From an uncultured Aquimarina sp. (lineage in GTDB: Bacteria > Bacteroidota > Bacteroidia > Flavobacteriales > Flavobacteriaceae): a DNA stretch of 64,000 bases. Positions 35,053-43,207 of the stretch are shown here, in pieces. The stretch is from positions 310,001 through 374,000 of the forward strand of contig CANMSL010000003.1 in NCBI GenBank assembly GCA_947500505.1, given 5' to 3'. How positions within the stretch are numbered: the stretch's first letter is position 1; the number at the start of each line of letters is the position of its first letter. The notes below the pieces were generated by a model. It was not told the DNA's origin. It made no database searches and worked only from the letters and a program-made list of their open reading frames with translations. Position numbers and translations under genes: made by a program.

Positions 35053-35817
35053 ATGAAGCACATCATATCTATTTTATTGACTGTTGCAACGATGATCGGC
35101 TGTTCAACAAATAAAGAAGAAAAGTCAATCGCGAACCAGCAAGAATATACAGAACCTATTAAAAAGAAAAAAACTTTCCCTAAACTTGTAGCTAATCGTT
35201 ATAACGTGGCATTCTTGCTTATGGATGGTACTTATAACACTGAATTCACAGCGCCCTTTGACATTTTTCAACATACACAATATAGAAATAACATCAAACA
35301 AATGAATGTTTTCTCGGTTGCTAATACCGATGATCCTATAACCACTTTTGAAGGAGTAAAGGTTATTCCGGACTATAATTACTTAAAAGATTCTTTGCCA
35401 AAAATCGATATTTTGGTTGTCCCCAGTGCAGAACATCACCTGGATACCGATTTAGAAGACACCGCTATGATAGAATTCATTAAGGAGGTAGACAAAACCG
35501 CTATGTATGTGACTTCGCATTGTGATGGTGCTTTTGTGTTGGCAAAAGCCGGAATATTAAATGATGTGGTTTCTACGACCTTTCCCAGTGATATTGATAA
35601 AATGAAAGATATGTTTCCTAATCTTGATATTAGAAAAAATGTGTTATTTGTTCACGATGGAAAATATATAACTTCTGCTGGTGGTGCCAAAAGTTTTGAG
35701 GCTGCTCTTTATTTATGTGAGTATTTATATGGAACAGAAATAGCAAGATCACTGGCGGGCGGGCTTGTGATTGACTGGGAGCTAGACAATGTACCACATG
35801 TAGTAATATCTAAATAG
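35053..35817 (+). CDS. DJ-1/PfpI family lipoprotein
   Basis: A 254-residue protein starting at ATG 35053, which gives a lipoprotein signal (lipobox MIGC, Cys17) and begins 11 bases after the MFS stop; upstream in-frame starts would lie inside the MFS gene. Residues of about 50-245 are a glutamine-amidotransferase-like domain of the DJ-1/PfpI/GlxA N-terminal type: FLLMDGTYNTEFTAPFDIF, LVVPSAEHH and the nucleophile elbow VTSHCDGAFVLA with its Cys. An AraC DNA-binding half, as in GlxA, is absent. The lipid anchor places it outside the cytoplasm, which is unusual for this family. Enzymatic activity is not established. Confidence 0.85.
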   Translation: MKHIISILLTVATMIGCSTNKEEKSIANQQEYTEPIKKKKTFPKLVANRYNVAFLLMDGTYNTEFTAPFDIFQHTQYRNNIKQMNVFSVANTDDPITTFEGVKVIPDYNYLKDSLPKIDILVVPSAEHHLDTDLEDTAMIEFIKEVDKTAMYVTSHCDGAFVLAKAGILNDVVSTTFPSDIDKMKDMFPNLDIRKNVLFVHDGKYITSAGGAKSFEAALYLCEYLYGTEIARSLAGGLVIDWELDNVPHVVISK

Positions 35818-36267
35818 ACTTAGAAATCATTACAAAATGTGAAAGCGTTCCTTTTACAGAACGCTTTCATCAATTTTAGGGCAAATTACGTACTCTCTTT
35901 AGCTTCCGGATTTGGGGTCTTTCAGACTAATGTCCTCACACCTAATGAGCCCTGACGTATTCCAAACTAAAATTTTAAATCCATATCGTCATACAATTTA
36001 AAATGTTAATTCTGGCCATACGTCAAAGTGTTTTTAAGTTAATGTAAATATATTACAAAAAAAATATTAAAACAAAATAATAAGCGACAAAAAACATAAA
36101 AATTCGATAAAATACACTAAAATGATGTTTTTTCCTACATTCTAACTTTGCAGCTATAAAATCCAATTCTTCGTTTTTAGTCATTAATTTACCTTTTAGC
36201 TTTAGGTAACACGTATTCTTTAGTCCACTAAAGTAAGGGGGGTATAGGCATTTTTAAAATTATTATG
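35818..36267. other. 450-base intergenic region between convergent genes
   Basis: Apart from the terminator at 35840-35869, no gene or repeat of note was seen. The 13-mer AATGTCCTCACAC at 35929-35941 recurs at 37860-37872, on the other side of the neighbouring gene. The rest is AT-rich. Confidence 0.4.
35840..35869 (+). terminator. Terminator after the DJ-1/PfpI gene
   Basis: TGAAAGCGTTC (35840-35850) and GAACGCTTTCA (35859-35869) form a perfect 11-bp stem with an 8-base loop. The tail TCAATTTT is modest. Confidence 0.7.
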
Positions 36268-37686
36268 TTATTCAAAAGAGAAGAATTTTGAACTTCCCAA
36301 ATACTTCTTGATGATATTGTTGTACGCCTTAGATATCCTTAAAGAGAGTGTTCCCTCTATAGTATATAACGGTTCGATTTCTTTATATCCATTTTGAAGC
36401 ATTTTTTCTAAATAAAAGAGTGCTGTTTCATTATCTCCATCTATCGCGCTTAATGAGATAATATTCCGATAGGATTCGTAATCGTTTTTGTCAACTATTG
36501 TATTTAAAATATTAAGGAATATTTTTCTATCCATCTCACTCTGCCCATTCGATAGTTCTTTTTTGAATTGAAATAAAACATTTTTTAAGAACCCTCTCAG
36601 GCGGAAAACCATATGATCAGCATATTCTTCTTTATTTCTTTTTAATTTGTCCAATTCATCCATTCTATACTGCCACCAACCTAAATTATCATATTGAATA
36701 AAAGCAATATCTTCTTCCAGGGACCTCGTAAATATCTGTCTTAGAAACAATTCTCGATTTTTGTACTTAGACCTAATTCTTTTCTGTTTTTTATAGCCAT
36801 CGATCTTTCTTATTTCTTTCTGTTCTTTTTTAAGCTCATCCACGTCAAAAAACGAACGATATCTGTTTCTCATTCGCACTAACTCATCAAAGGCTTGCAG
36901 ATATTGTTTCTTTTCTTTTAACACTTTCACTTCATTTAACTCCTTTTTGTATCTGTTTGCAATCCAGACAGAATCTTTTGGTATACTACCTGATATCATC
37001 GCTTCCAATGTAAAATACGGTAAGGCTTTTTCTATAATATCTTCTGAAGGCAACTCATCATTTCCTTCATAAACATAAACATCAGAAGCTATGTTTTTCC
37101 GTTTTAAGTACTCATTTGTTTTCAAAAAATCCTGGTATCTAAAATTCTTATTTCCGATCATTCCTATAAATGAAAAATTCTTGTCTGGCGTTATTTTTTG
37201 ATTATAGTCATTACTATTACCGATAGCCAGAACACCATCAATTAATTTATAAACAACAGGAAGAGTACTATTAAAAGCTGCATCATCTCCCACTCCGAAA
37301 ATATAGATCCTTTCATTTAGAACAGGAAACAGAGAAAAAATATGTTTCATAAAAACCGAAACATAACTTAACTTATCTTTGGTACTTAATTTTTCACCAA
37401 AATTAGAAACTACCAGTATGTACTCATTTTCCTCTGCTGATTTACTAAAAGTATTTGCCAAGGAACTCATATTTCCCGTGTTATCAAACCCAAAAAGTAT
37501 GGGCCACCCTTTATTCATATCAAAAGATTTGGGTAAGTAGATGCTATAAACTCCTTTGCTAGAAGGGACCATTAAGGAATTTATCACTTTACCCTTTTTT
37601 AGTGTTAATCGATCTTGGCAGTATGAGTATGTTACTGAGCACAGCATTACCAAAAAAAGAATGATCTTAGTAAAAAACACTTTCAT
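36268..37686 (-). CDS. Secreted alpha/beta-hydrolase-like protein lacking the catalytic serine
   Basis: A 472-residue exported protein (signal peptide ending SYCQ). Residues of about 30-230 follow the fold of the hydrolase at 41769-42956. The nucleophile elbow GFSGG of that paralogue is GVGDD here (131-135), with Gly133 in place of Ser. The His region GNHSW is GNDEL. The second half (about 240-400) is a charged helical region aligned with the paralogue's C-terminus (FDELVRMRNRYRSFFDVDEL against YERILTTYNSFYELDSI). A further C-terminal helical segment of about 70 residues is unique. It is therefore a likely pseudoenzyme or binding protein. No partner is adjacent on the same strand. Confidence 0.75.
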   Translation of the reverse strand: MKVFFTKIILFLVMLCSVTYSYCQDRLTLKKGKVINSLMVPSSKGVYSIYLPKSFDMNKGWPILFGFDNTGNMSSLANTFSKSAEENEYILVVSNFGEKLSTKDKLSYVSVFMKHIFSLFPVLNERIYIFGVGDDAAFNSTLPVVYKLIDGVLAIGNSNDYNQKITPDKNFSFIGMIGNKNFRYQDFLKTNEYLKRKNIASDVYVYEGNDELPSEDIIEKALPYFTLEAMISGSIPKDSVWIANRYKKELNEVKVLKEKKQYLQAFDELVRMRNRYRSFFDVDELKKEQKEIRKIDGYKKQKRIRSKYKNRELFLRQIFTRSLEEDIAFIQYDNLGWWQYRMDELDKLKRNKEEYADHMVFRLRGFLKNVLFQFKKELSNGQSEMDRKIFLNILNTIVDKNDYESYRNIISLSAIDGDNETALFYLEKMLQNGYKEIEPLYTIEGTLSLRISKAYNNIIKKYLGSSKFFSFE

Positions 37687-37790
37687 ACTACACTGGTTTT
37701 AGAATTATACTGGGGGATAGATATAAAAGATAACCGACCCCTTAAGCTATCTACGCTAGAAATAAACTTATTCTTTATTGCAATTTATAA

Positions 37791-37822
37791 AAAAACGCTC
37801 AGAGTATCTCTCGAGCGTTTTT
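37791..37822 (-). terminator. Intrinsic terminator of the sodium/alanine symporter gene
   Basis: AAAAACGCTC (37791-37800) and GAGCGTTTTT (37813-37822) form a 10-bp stem. Read on the minus strand it ends with a run of Ts and ATAAATTG, about 120 bases past the symporter stop. Confidence 0.75.
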
Positions 37823-37942
37823 CTTATCTTTCCCTGTACTATCTTTAGTTCTTTGAACCAATGTCCTCACACAAGATCTGGATAAACTTTATACAACTAA
37901 ATAATATCAAATCTTATGCCAAAGTCTTTATAAAATACAACC

Positions 37943-39541
37943 TTACAGGATTTCATTAGCAGAAATTCTTTGTTTGTATTTCTTAAGTTCTTTAGCAACT
38001 TTTGGCACCATTATAAATAATCCTATCATATTAGGAACAAGCATGGAAAAAATCATAGCATCAGAAAAATCAGTTACCGCCGTCAAACTTGCTGCAGAAC
38101 CAACTATTACGCAAATGCAAAAGATACTTTTATAGATATATTCTACATATTTGTTTCTTCCAAATAAATATGACCAGGCCTGATATCCATAATAAGACCA
38201 GGAAATCATAGATGAAAAAGCAAACAAAATCACTGCCAGGCTTAAAATATATGGAAACCAGGAGATACCACTTTCTAGTGCGCTGGCGGTAAGCAAAACT
38301 CCTTGTTCATCTGAGATTTGGGTTCCTAATTCAATTTGACCGGTTATTATTAAAACGATAGCTGTCATCGTACAAATCAAAACGGTATCGATAAAAGGTT
38401 CTAATAATGCCACTAGTCCTTCGCTAGCGGCATATTTAGTTTTTACTGCTGCATGTGCTATGGAAGCGGATCCAATTCCGGCTTCATTAGAAAAAGCACC
38501 CCTTCTAAATCCTTGTATCATCACCCCGATCATTCCTCCTGTTATTCCTTCTGCACTAAATGCTCCATCAATAATAGCATATATGGCTTCCGGAATCATC
38601 TTATAATTAATCGTGATCACTGTAACTACCGCTAATACATATACCACCACCATAGAAGGTACGATCTTATCAGTAACCTTAGCGATTTTTTTGATTCCTC
38701 CAATAATCACTATTGCTACAAGAATCGCCATAACTAATCCGAATAACCATCCCTTTCCATGGATAAAACTATTTTCAGCACCGGTAACGTGTTCAAATAG
38801 TTTAAATGCCTGATTGGCCTGGAACATATTTCCTCCTCCAAACGATCCGCCCACGCACATAATTGCAAAAATCACAGCCAGTACTTTTCCCAGGGTAGTG
38901 AAACCTTTTTCTTTCAAACCTTTACTTAGATAATACATCGGACCACCATAGACAGTTCCGTTTTGATCAATTTCTCTGTAAGCAACACCGAGTGTACACT
39001 CTACAAACTTAGATGCCATGCCCAAAAAACCAACCAATATCATCCAAAAGGTAGCTCCCGCCCCACCGATGGATAATGCAATAGCAACACCAGCTATATT
39101 GCCTAATCCCACAGTAGCGGATAATGCTGCAGTCAATGCCTGAAAATGACTTACTTCTCCATCTTTCCCTTCTACTCGGACAGTATCTGGCTGATCTCCT
39201 TCTATAGTATGTACTGATTCTGAAACTTCCAGGTTTCCAGTGCCTTCTACATCATCATACTTTCCTCTGATAATATTAATAGAAGTAAAAAAACTTCTGA
39301 AATTTATCCCTTTAAAGTATATGGTAAAGTATGAAGCACCAAACAATAGCACCACCAAAACCCACGGAATCCCAACTTGAGAAGTTATAGGAATTTCTGC
39401 AAAAATGGCATCTACAAACCAGTCGGTTGCGTTTTTAAATCCATCATTGATGTGCTGATCTATAGATTCTGAATACGTTTCCTGCGCATTAGTGTACATA
39501 AATACAAAAAATGAACCGCAGAGTGATATGATTCTCTTCAT
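37943..39541 (-). CDS. Sodium/alanine symporter, AGCS family
   Basis: A 532-residue transporter. ATG 39541 gives a clean signal-like N-terminus (MKRIISLCGSFFVFMYTNAQ); an in-frame ATG at 39580 would add 13 basic residues. About 11 membrane helices follow, with the AGCS signatures ALSATVGLGNIAGVAIALS and RRGAFSNEAGIGSASIAHA. These proteins import alanine, glycine or similar amino acids with Na+. Upstream on the same strand are a membrane-bound LuxR-type gene (103 bases) and an Lrp regulator, which suits amino-acid-responsive control. Confidence 0.93.
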   Translation of the reverse strand: MKRIISLCGSFFVFMYTNAQETYSESIDQHINDGFKNATDWFVDAIFAEIPITSQVGIPWVLVVLLFGASYFTIYFKGINFRSFFTSINIIRGKYDDVEGTGNLEVSESVHTIEGDQPDTVRVEGKDGEVSHFQALTAALSATVGLGNIAGVAIALSIGGAGATFWMILVGFLGMASKFVECTLGVAYREIDQNGTVYGGPMYYLSKGLKEKGFTTLGKVLAVIFAIMCVGGSFGGGNMFQANQAFKLFEHVTGAENSFIHGKGWLFGLVMAILVAIVIIGGIKKIAKVTDKIVPSMVVVYVLAVVTVITINYKMIPEAIYAIIDGAFSAEGITGGMIGVMIQGFRRGAFSNEAGIGSASIAHAAVKTKYAASEGLVALLEPFIDTVLICTMTAIVLIITGQIELGTQISDEQGVLLTASALESGISWFPYILSLAVILFAFSSMISWSYYGYQAWSYLFGRNKYVEYIYKSIFCICVIVGSAASLTAVTDFSDAMIFSMLVPNMIGLFIMVPKVAKELKKYKQRISANEIL

Positions 39542-39644
39542 CTGTTTATATAATTTTAATTTCAGACGAAGATTGGACAAAAGGAGCTACTACAAAAGAT
39601 TACGCAATGATGAATTTAGGTGATTAAAATGGTTAAGTATATGC

Positions 39645-40790
39645 TTAATCAGTTTTTGGAGATTTAATAGTTGCAAACTTTAACAATGCATTCGATTTAG
39701 CAAATGCAATTAGTTGTTCTTTTCCATCTGCACCACTGATTTTTAATACTTTCTTAATTTGATAAATGTGGGTCTGAAAACCATCCAAACTGATATTCAT
39801 TTCCTGCGCAATTTCGGTATAAGATTTAGAAATTCCGCAAACTCCAAGATTACCTAGTACTTCCTTTTGCCTCTCGGATAATTCGATTCGTGATGATTCT
39901 TTCAATAAGTTAATTTTAGAATCTCTTTCCTTCAGTTGTTTTTGCAAAGAAGAAATTGTATCTAAATGACTTTCGTTTGCAAGTATAAGTTTTTCCTGTG
40001 TATTTAGCAGTTCTTTATTTTCCCTGCTCAGAACTTCTAATTCGGTTTGTTTCAACTCTTTTTCGGAAAGAAATTTCCAACTGTATAAAAGAATGGAGAA
40101 CAGTAAAATAAACAAAAATTTAAATGATAAACCTGTAATTACACCAAAAAGACTCCAAAACTCTTGATCAATAAATGTTATTACTCTATCCTGCGGTATA
40201 AGTCTATGGGTAACTGCGACTATTATTAAGACAAATAACATAAAGCAAGGAAACACCATGAATTTCATATTTCGATTTGCAAATGCTTTATTCAGTTCAT
40301 TTAATAATGCGAAAGCAACTATTAACGATATTGGAATATCAATAAGCCATATAAAATTATTACTGATTTCTGCATTATTGAAAGATGTAACAATAAAAAC
40401 AAAAGCAATCATCATAAGTACACCTGCGTATAGGATGACGAATTCCTTCTCAGAAAATCGATGTACCAGTCGAACGACTATATTGCGCTTCTTGTGATGC
40501 TCGATAGAAGGCAATGAAAGTAAAATACTCAAAGAATTTGATAATGAGATTAAAACGCCTGCATAAATAACAACCTTATTAGTGGTTCTAATTTCAAAAA
40601 ACTGTACCAATACGATATTAATTAGTGCTCCCAACCCCCATAAAAAGATTGCTAAACCAAACCATTTGATACCACTAATGGATATTGAAGATTGATTTTT
40701 AATTTTTTCTTTATAGTAAATTCTATAAATTACGAAAGCCGTAATCAGACATACAATTGCTGTAACATAATGTTCTAAGGTAACATACAT
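39645..40790 (-). CDS. Seven-helix membrane protein with C-terminal LuxR-type helix-turn-helix
   Basis: A 381-residue protein. Seven hydrophobic helices fill residues 1-245 (for example WFGLAIFLWGLGALINIVL and LSFKFLFILLFSILLYSW). A coiled coil (about 250-310) follows, then a LuxR/GerE-like DNA-binding domain (about 315-370; LSERQKEVLGNLG, SYTEIAQEMNISLDGFQTHIYQIKKVL). It looks like a one-component regulator held in the inner membrane, able to sense a signal in the bilayer or periplasm. There is no receiver or kinase domain. It lies 30 bases after the Lrp gene on the same strand and upstream of the alanine symporter. Confidence 0.82.
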   Translation of the reverse strand: MYVTLEHYVTAIVCLITAFVIYRIYYKEKIKNQSSISISGIKWFGLAIFLWGLGALINIVLVQFFEIRTTNKVVIYAGVLISLSNSLSILLSLPSIEHHKKRNIVVRLVHRFSEKEFVILYAGVLMMIAFVFIVTSFNNAEISNNFIWLIDIPISLIVAFALLNELNKAFANRNMKFMVFPCFMLFVLIIVAVTHRLIPQDRVITFIDQEFWSLFGVITGLSFKFLFILLFSILLYSWKFLSEKELKQTELEVLSRENKELLNTQEKLILANESHLDTISSLQKQLKERDSKINLLKESSRIELSERQKEVLGNLGVCGISKSYTEIAQEMNISLDGFQTHIYQIKKVLKISGADGKEQLIAFAKSNALLKFATIKSPKTD

Positions 40791-40820
40791 ATAATTCTAA
40801 AGATACTATATTCTATTTAG

Positions 40821-41261
40821 TTAGTCTTTTCTATTAATAATAGGATTGTTTTCTACTACGTTAGATAAAATAATGTGTGTTTTAGCTTCTCCATAAGTTA
40901 TCAATCTATCTATAAAACCCTGTAGATGAGATTGATCTTCCAGAACGACCTCCATGATAATATTTTCATTACCTGTGATTCTATAACAATTGAGCACTTC
41001 TTTAAACTCTGATATTTTTAATAAAAAGGGTTTTAGACGTCCCATAAAGGCTTTCAGCGTTATGATGGCTTTTAGCTGATATCCGGTTTTAGCATATGAT
41101 ACTTTTGTCGTGTACCCTTCAATAATACCAAAATCTTCCATTTTTTTTATTCGTTCTGCAACCGCCGGAGAACTGAGACCTACTTTTCTCCCAATTTCGG
41201 CATTGGAGAGTCGTGCATTTATTTGTAATAATTGAAGAATATTCCAGCTTGTAGTATCCAT
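40821..41261 (-). CDS. Lrp/AsnC family transcriptional regulator
   Basis: A 146-residue regulator with an N-terminal winged helix (residues 1-60; NARLSNAEIGRKVGLSSPAVAERIKKME) and a C-terminal RAM/ligand domain (about 65-146; CYRITGNENIIMEVVLED). Lrp-type proteins sense amino acids and control their transport and metabolism. Position upstream of the membrane LuxR gene and the sodium/alanine symporter suggests it regulates this cluster. It is divergent from the small gene at 41372 with 110 bases between, so both promoters must lie there. Confidence 0.93.
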   Translation of the reverse strand: MDTTSWNILQLLQINARLSNAEIGRKVGLSSPAVAERIKKMEDFGIIEGYTTKVSYAKTGYQLKAIITLKAFMGRLKPFLLKISEFKEVLNCYRITGNENIIMEVVLEDQSHLQGFIDRLITYGEAKTHIILSNVVENNPIINRKD

Positions 41262-41371
41262 TATAATTTTAAGTAATAAATAGGTTATACATTACTTTTT
41301 AAAGCAAATTAACAATTATACATTAAAGTAAAAAGCAATTTCCTATGAAATACTCTTAATTTTGAATTGTA

Positions 41372-41755
41372 ATGGAATCAAGTCCCAAAAATATAAGACT
41401 TTACAACAAAGCTCTAGAAATACTTATTTTATCAAAAAGTGTTTCGAAGTATCTTGTTCACGATTTTGCCCCATTAGAGAAAAACGGAAGCGAAAATCCC
41501 TATATTTATTTTACCGGTGATCTTATCAAAGATTCTGATTCTTTAGTCCCGGAAATTATTAAAGCTGAAAATCAACCTTTTCAGAATGATCGAATCAAAC
41601 ACGCAATTTCCTTAGAGTATCTTACGAATAAACTTTACAAAAATTGTGAAAGATTAGAACGTTCTAATAGCAATGGTAAAGATTTTATTAAACTATTAAG
41701 AAAAGAGGTTAAAAAATTTAAGACATTACAGCGTCGTTGGATGATGTCCTTATAA
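41372..41755 (+). CDS. Conserved-looking hypothetical protein
   Basis: A 127-residue cytosolic, mostly helical protein with no signal peptide: RLYNKALEILILSKSVSKYLVHD at the start and a basic C-terminus (LLRKEVKKFKTLQRRW). No family is recognised. It is divergent from the Lrp gene and convergent, with 13 bases between, with the hydrolase gene. Codon use is like its neighbours and the frame is well isolated, so it is probably a real gene. Confidence 0.7.
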   Translation: MESSPKNIRLYNKALEILILSKSVSKYLVHDFAPLEKNGSENPYIYFTGDLIKDSDSLVPEIIKAENQPFQNDRIKHAISLEYLTNKLYKNCERLERSNSNGKDFIKLLRKEVKKFKTLQRRWMMSL

Positions 41756-41768
41756 TCTCTTTGTTTCG

Positions 41769-42956
41769 TTAGTTCATTTGAGGATATATTAGTTTAATTA
41801 TTCTATGCGTAAGCGCTTTTTGCTTCTCATTGGATTGATACAGGTTAGGATTATTCATTGAATACGCTATCGCAAAAATCTGAAATCGTATTCTTTCCAA
41901 CATTTTTTTTATTTCAGGGTCTTCTTTTTTATCCAATTTTTGAAGCTTGCCTAATTCTTTTTTCCACCAGGATATATTAAAATTATTAGGATCCTTGTAA
42001 TTATCAAAAAGTCTGGTGGTAAGCATTTTGGTTAACTCCTCTTCTTTTTTAAAAGCACGAGAAACGGACTTAAGTAAACTTTTGTATGCTTTACTAGTAT
42101 TAATTTTTCTAAACTTATCGGCTATACTGTCCAGTTCATAAAACGAGTTGTATGTGGTGAGAATTCTTTCGTAACTCTCTATGGCAAATAACAAGTCATT
42201 CTCTTGCTCTGCTTTTAGCGCGACATGATACTCCTTTTTGTAGTTTCGATATAACTCACGAGTTTCTTTTTTCTTTATATCATTTAGATGTGCCTGAATC
42301 TCTAACCAATCAAAAGCTCTCAAAATCTGCTCTGGAGGTGTCCAGCTATGGTTACCGTTGTAGGTAATCAAAGTATTCTTAAAACCTAATTTTTGTAAAT
42401 ACCCTTTGGTTCGTATCATCTCCTGATAATTCATATCGCGGTTTCCACATACACCGACATATGAAAAATTTTGAGTAGTAGGAATATGAGATTGCTCTAA
42501 AGAAAATCCTGCACCACAACCTACAACTCCAGTTACTTGATCTGTTAACACAGCAATAGCAGATGCCAGTCTGGATCCACCGGAAAACCCGGACAAATAC
42601 ACTTCATTCTGTTTGATTTTAAAATTTGCATATATAAATTCGAATAAACGATTGGTGATCTCAAAATTACGATCATATGGTCCGTTTCTAGTATTATTAG
42701 AACAAACTAATATATATCCGTAGGTTTCAGATGCCTGAATAAATTGATTTATTCCTCTCTTGCCTTCTGCGCCAGGATCAAAAATAAAAACGATTGGTGA
42801 TTCTAAATTTGACTCAAAAGATGTAGGTAAATACAATGCAAAAGTTTCATTCGTACCAGAAACCAAAATAGAATCTATAATTTTCCCGGTTTCATAAGTT
42901 TGTCCAAATGTTGTCGTTGCACAAATAAAAAATACTAGAACAGTTTTTATCATCAC
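41769..42956 (-). CDS. Secreted alpha/beta hydrolase with C-terminal helical domain
   Basis: A 395-residue exported protein (signal peptide ending TTFGQ). The hydrolase half (about 25-220) has the nucleophile elbow GFSGGS with Ser125, a candidate His203 in GNHSWTPPEQ and possible acid D174, as in esterase/PHB-depolymerase-like folds. Residues of about 230-395 are a charged helical domain shared only with the paralogue at 36268-37686 in this window. The substrate is unknown; an extracytoplasmic ester or peptide is likely. Its leader holds an 11-bp hairpin ending six bases before the ATG. Confidence 0.8.
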   Translation of the reverse strand: MMIKTVLVFFICATTTFGQTYETGKIIDSILVSGTNETFALYLPTSFESNLESPIVFIFDPGAEGKRGINQFIQASETYGYILVCSNNTRNGPYDRNFEITNRLFEFIYANFKIKQNEVYLSGFSGGSRLASAIAVLTDQVTGVVGCGAGFSLEQSHIPTTQNFSYVGVCGNRDMNYQEMIRTKGYLQKLGFKNTLITYNGNHSWTPPEQILRAFDWLEIQAHLNDIKKKETRELYRNYKKEYHVALKAEQENDLLFAIESYERILTTYNSFYELDSIADKFRKINTSKAYKSLLKSVSRAFKKEEELTKMLTTRLFDNYKDPNNFNISWWKKELGKLQKLDKKEDPEIKKMLERIRFQIFAIAYSMNNPNLYQSNEKQKALTHRIIKLIYPQMN

Positions 42957-42961
42957 GGTTC

Positions 42962-42989
42962 ATTGTTTTTCTAAAGATAGAAAAACAAT
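42962..42989 (-). promoter_or_regulatory. Leader hairpin just before the hydrolase start codon
   Basis: ATTGTTTTTCT (42962-42972) and AGAAAAACAAT (42979-42989) form a perfect 11-bp stem with a 6-base loop. It occupies the ribosome-binding position of the gene starting at 42956 and could influence its translation. Confidence 0.5.
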
Positions 42990-42992
42990 AAG

Positions 42993-43030
42993 AAAAGAAA
43001 AATCCCATTTTGGATTGGGATTTTTCTTTT
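42993..43030 (-). terminator. Strong terminator downstream of icmF
   Basis: AAAAGAAAAATCCCA (42993-43007) and TGGGATTTTTCTTTT (43016-43030) form a perfect 15-bp stem with an 8-base loop and built-in T-tracts on both strands. It separates icmF (stop at 43208) from the hydrolase gene. Confidence 0.85.
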
Positions 43031-43073
43031 CTTATCAATTGGTATATAATAAAATGGTTTCCAAAACTAATTT

Positions 43074-43172
43074 GGGATAAGTGATTCACGCAACATATAA
43101 TTCAACCTTCAGAATTAAATTAGATCCCGCACTTACTTCGCTCTGCGGGATAAGCGATTCACACAAAATATA
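43074..43172. repeat. Direct repeat pair and 8-bp inverted repeat downstream of icmF
   Basis: The 26-base segments 43074-43099 and 43147-43172 agree at 23 positions (both start GGGATAAG and contain GATTCAC), offset by 73 bases. Between them ATCCCGCA (43124-43131) and TGCGGGAT (43144-43151) are inverted. The end of this inverted repeat overlaps the second direct repeat. Confidence 0.7.
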
Positions 43173-43207
43173 CTGCGCTTTACAGCTTGCATATTTTGGT
43201 TCTCTGC

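Noticed and set aside
35929..37872. 13-base word AATGTCCTCACAC present twice (35929-35941 and 37860-37872)
   Set aside because: The match does not extend on either side and no other copies were noticed; it may be a remnant, but evidence is too thin.
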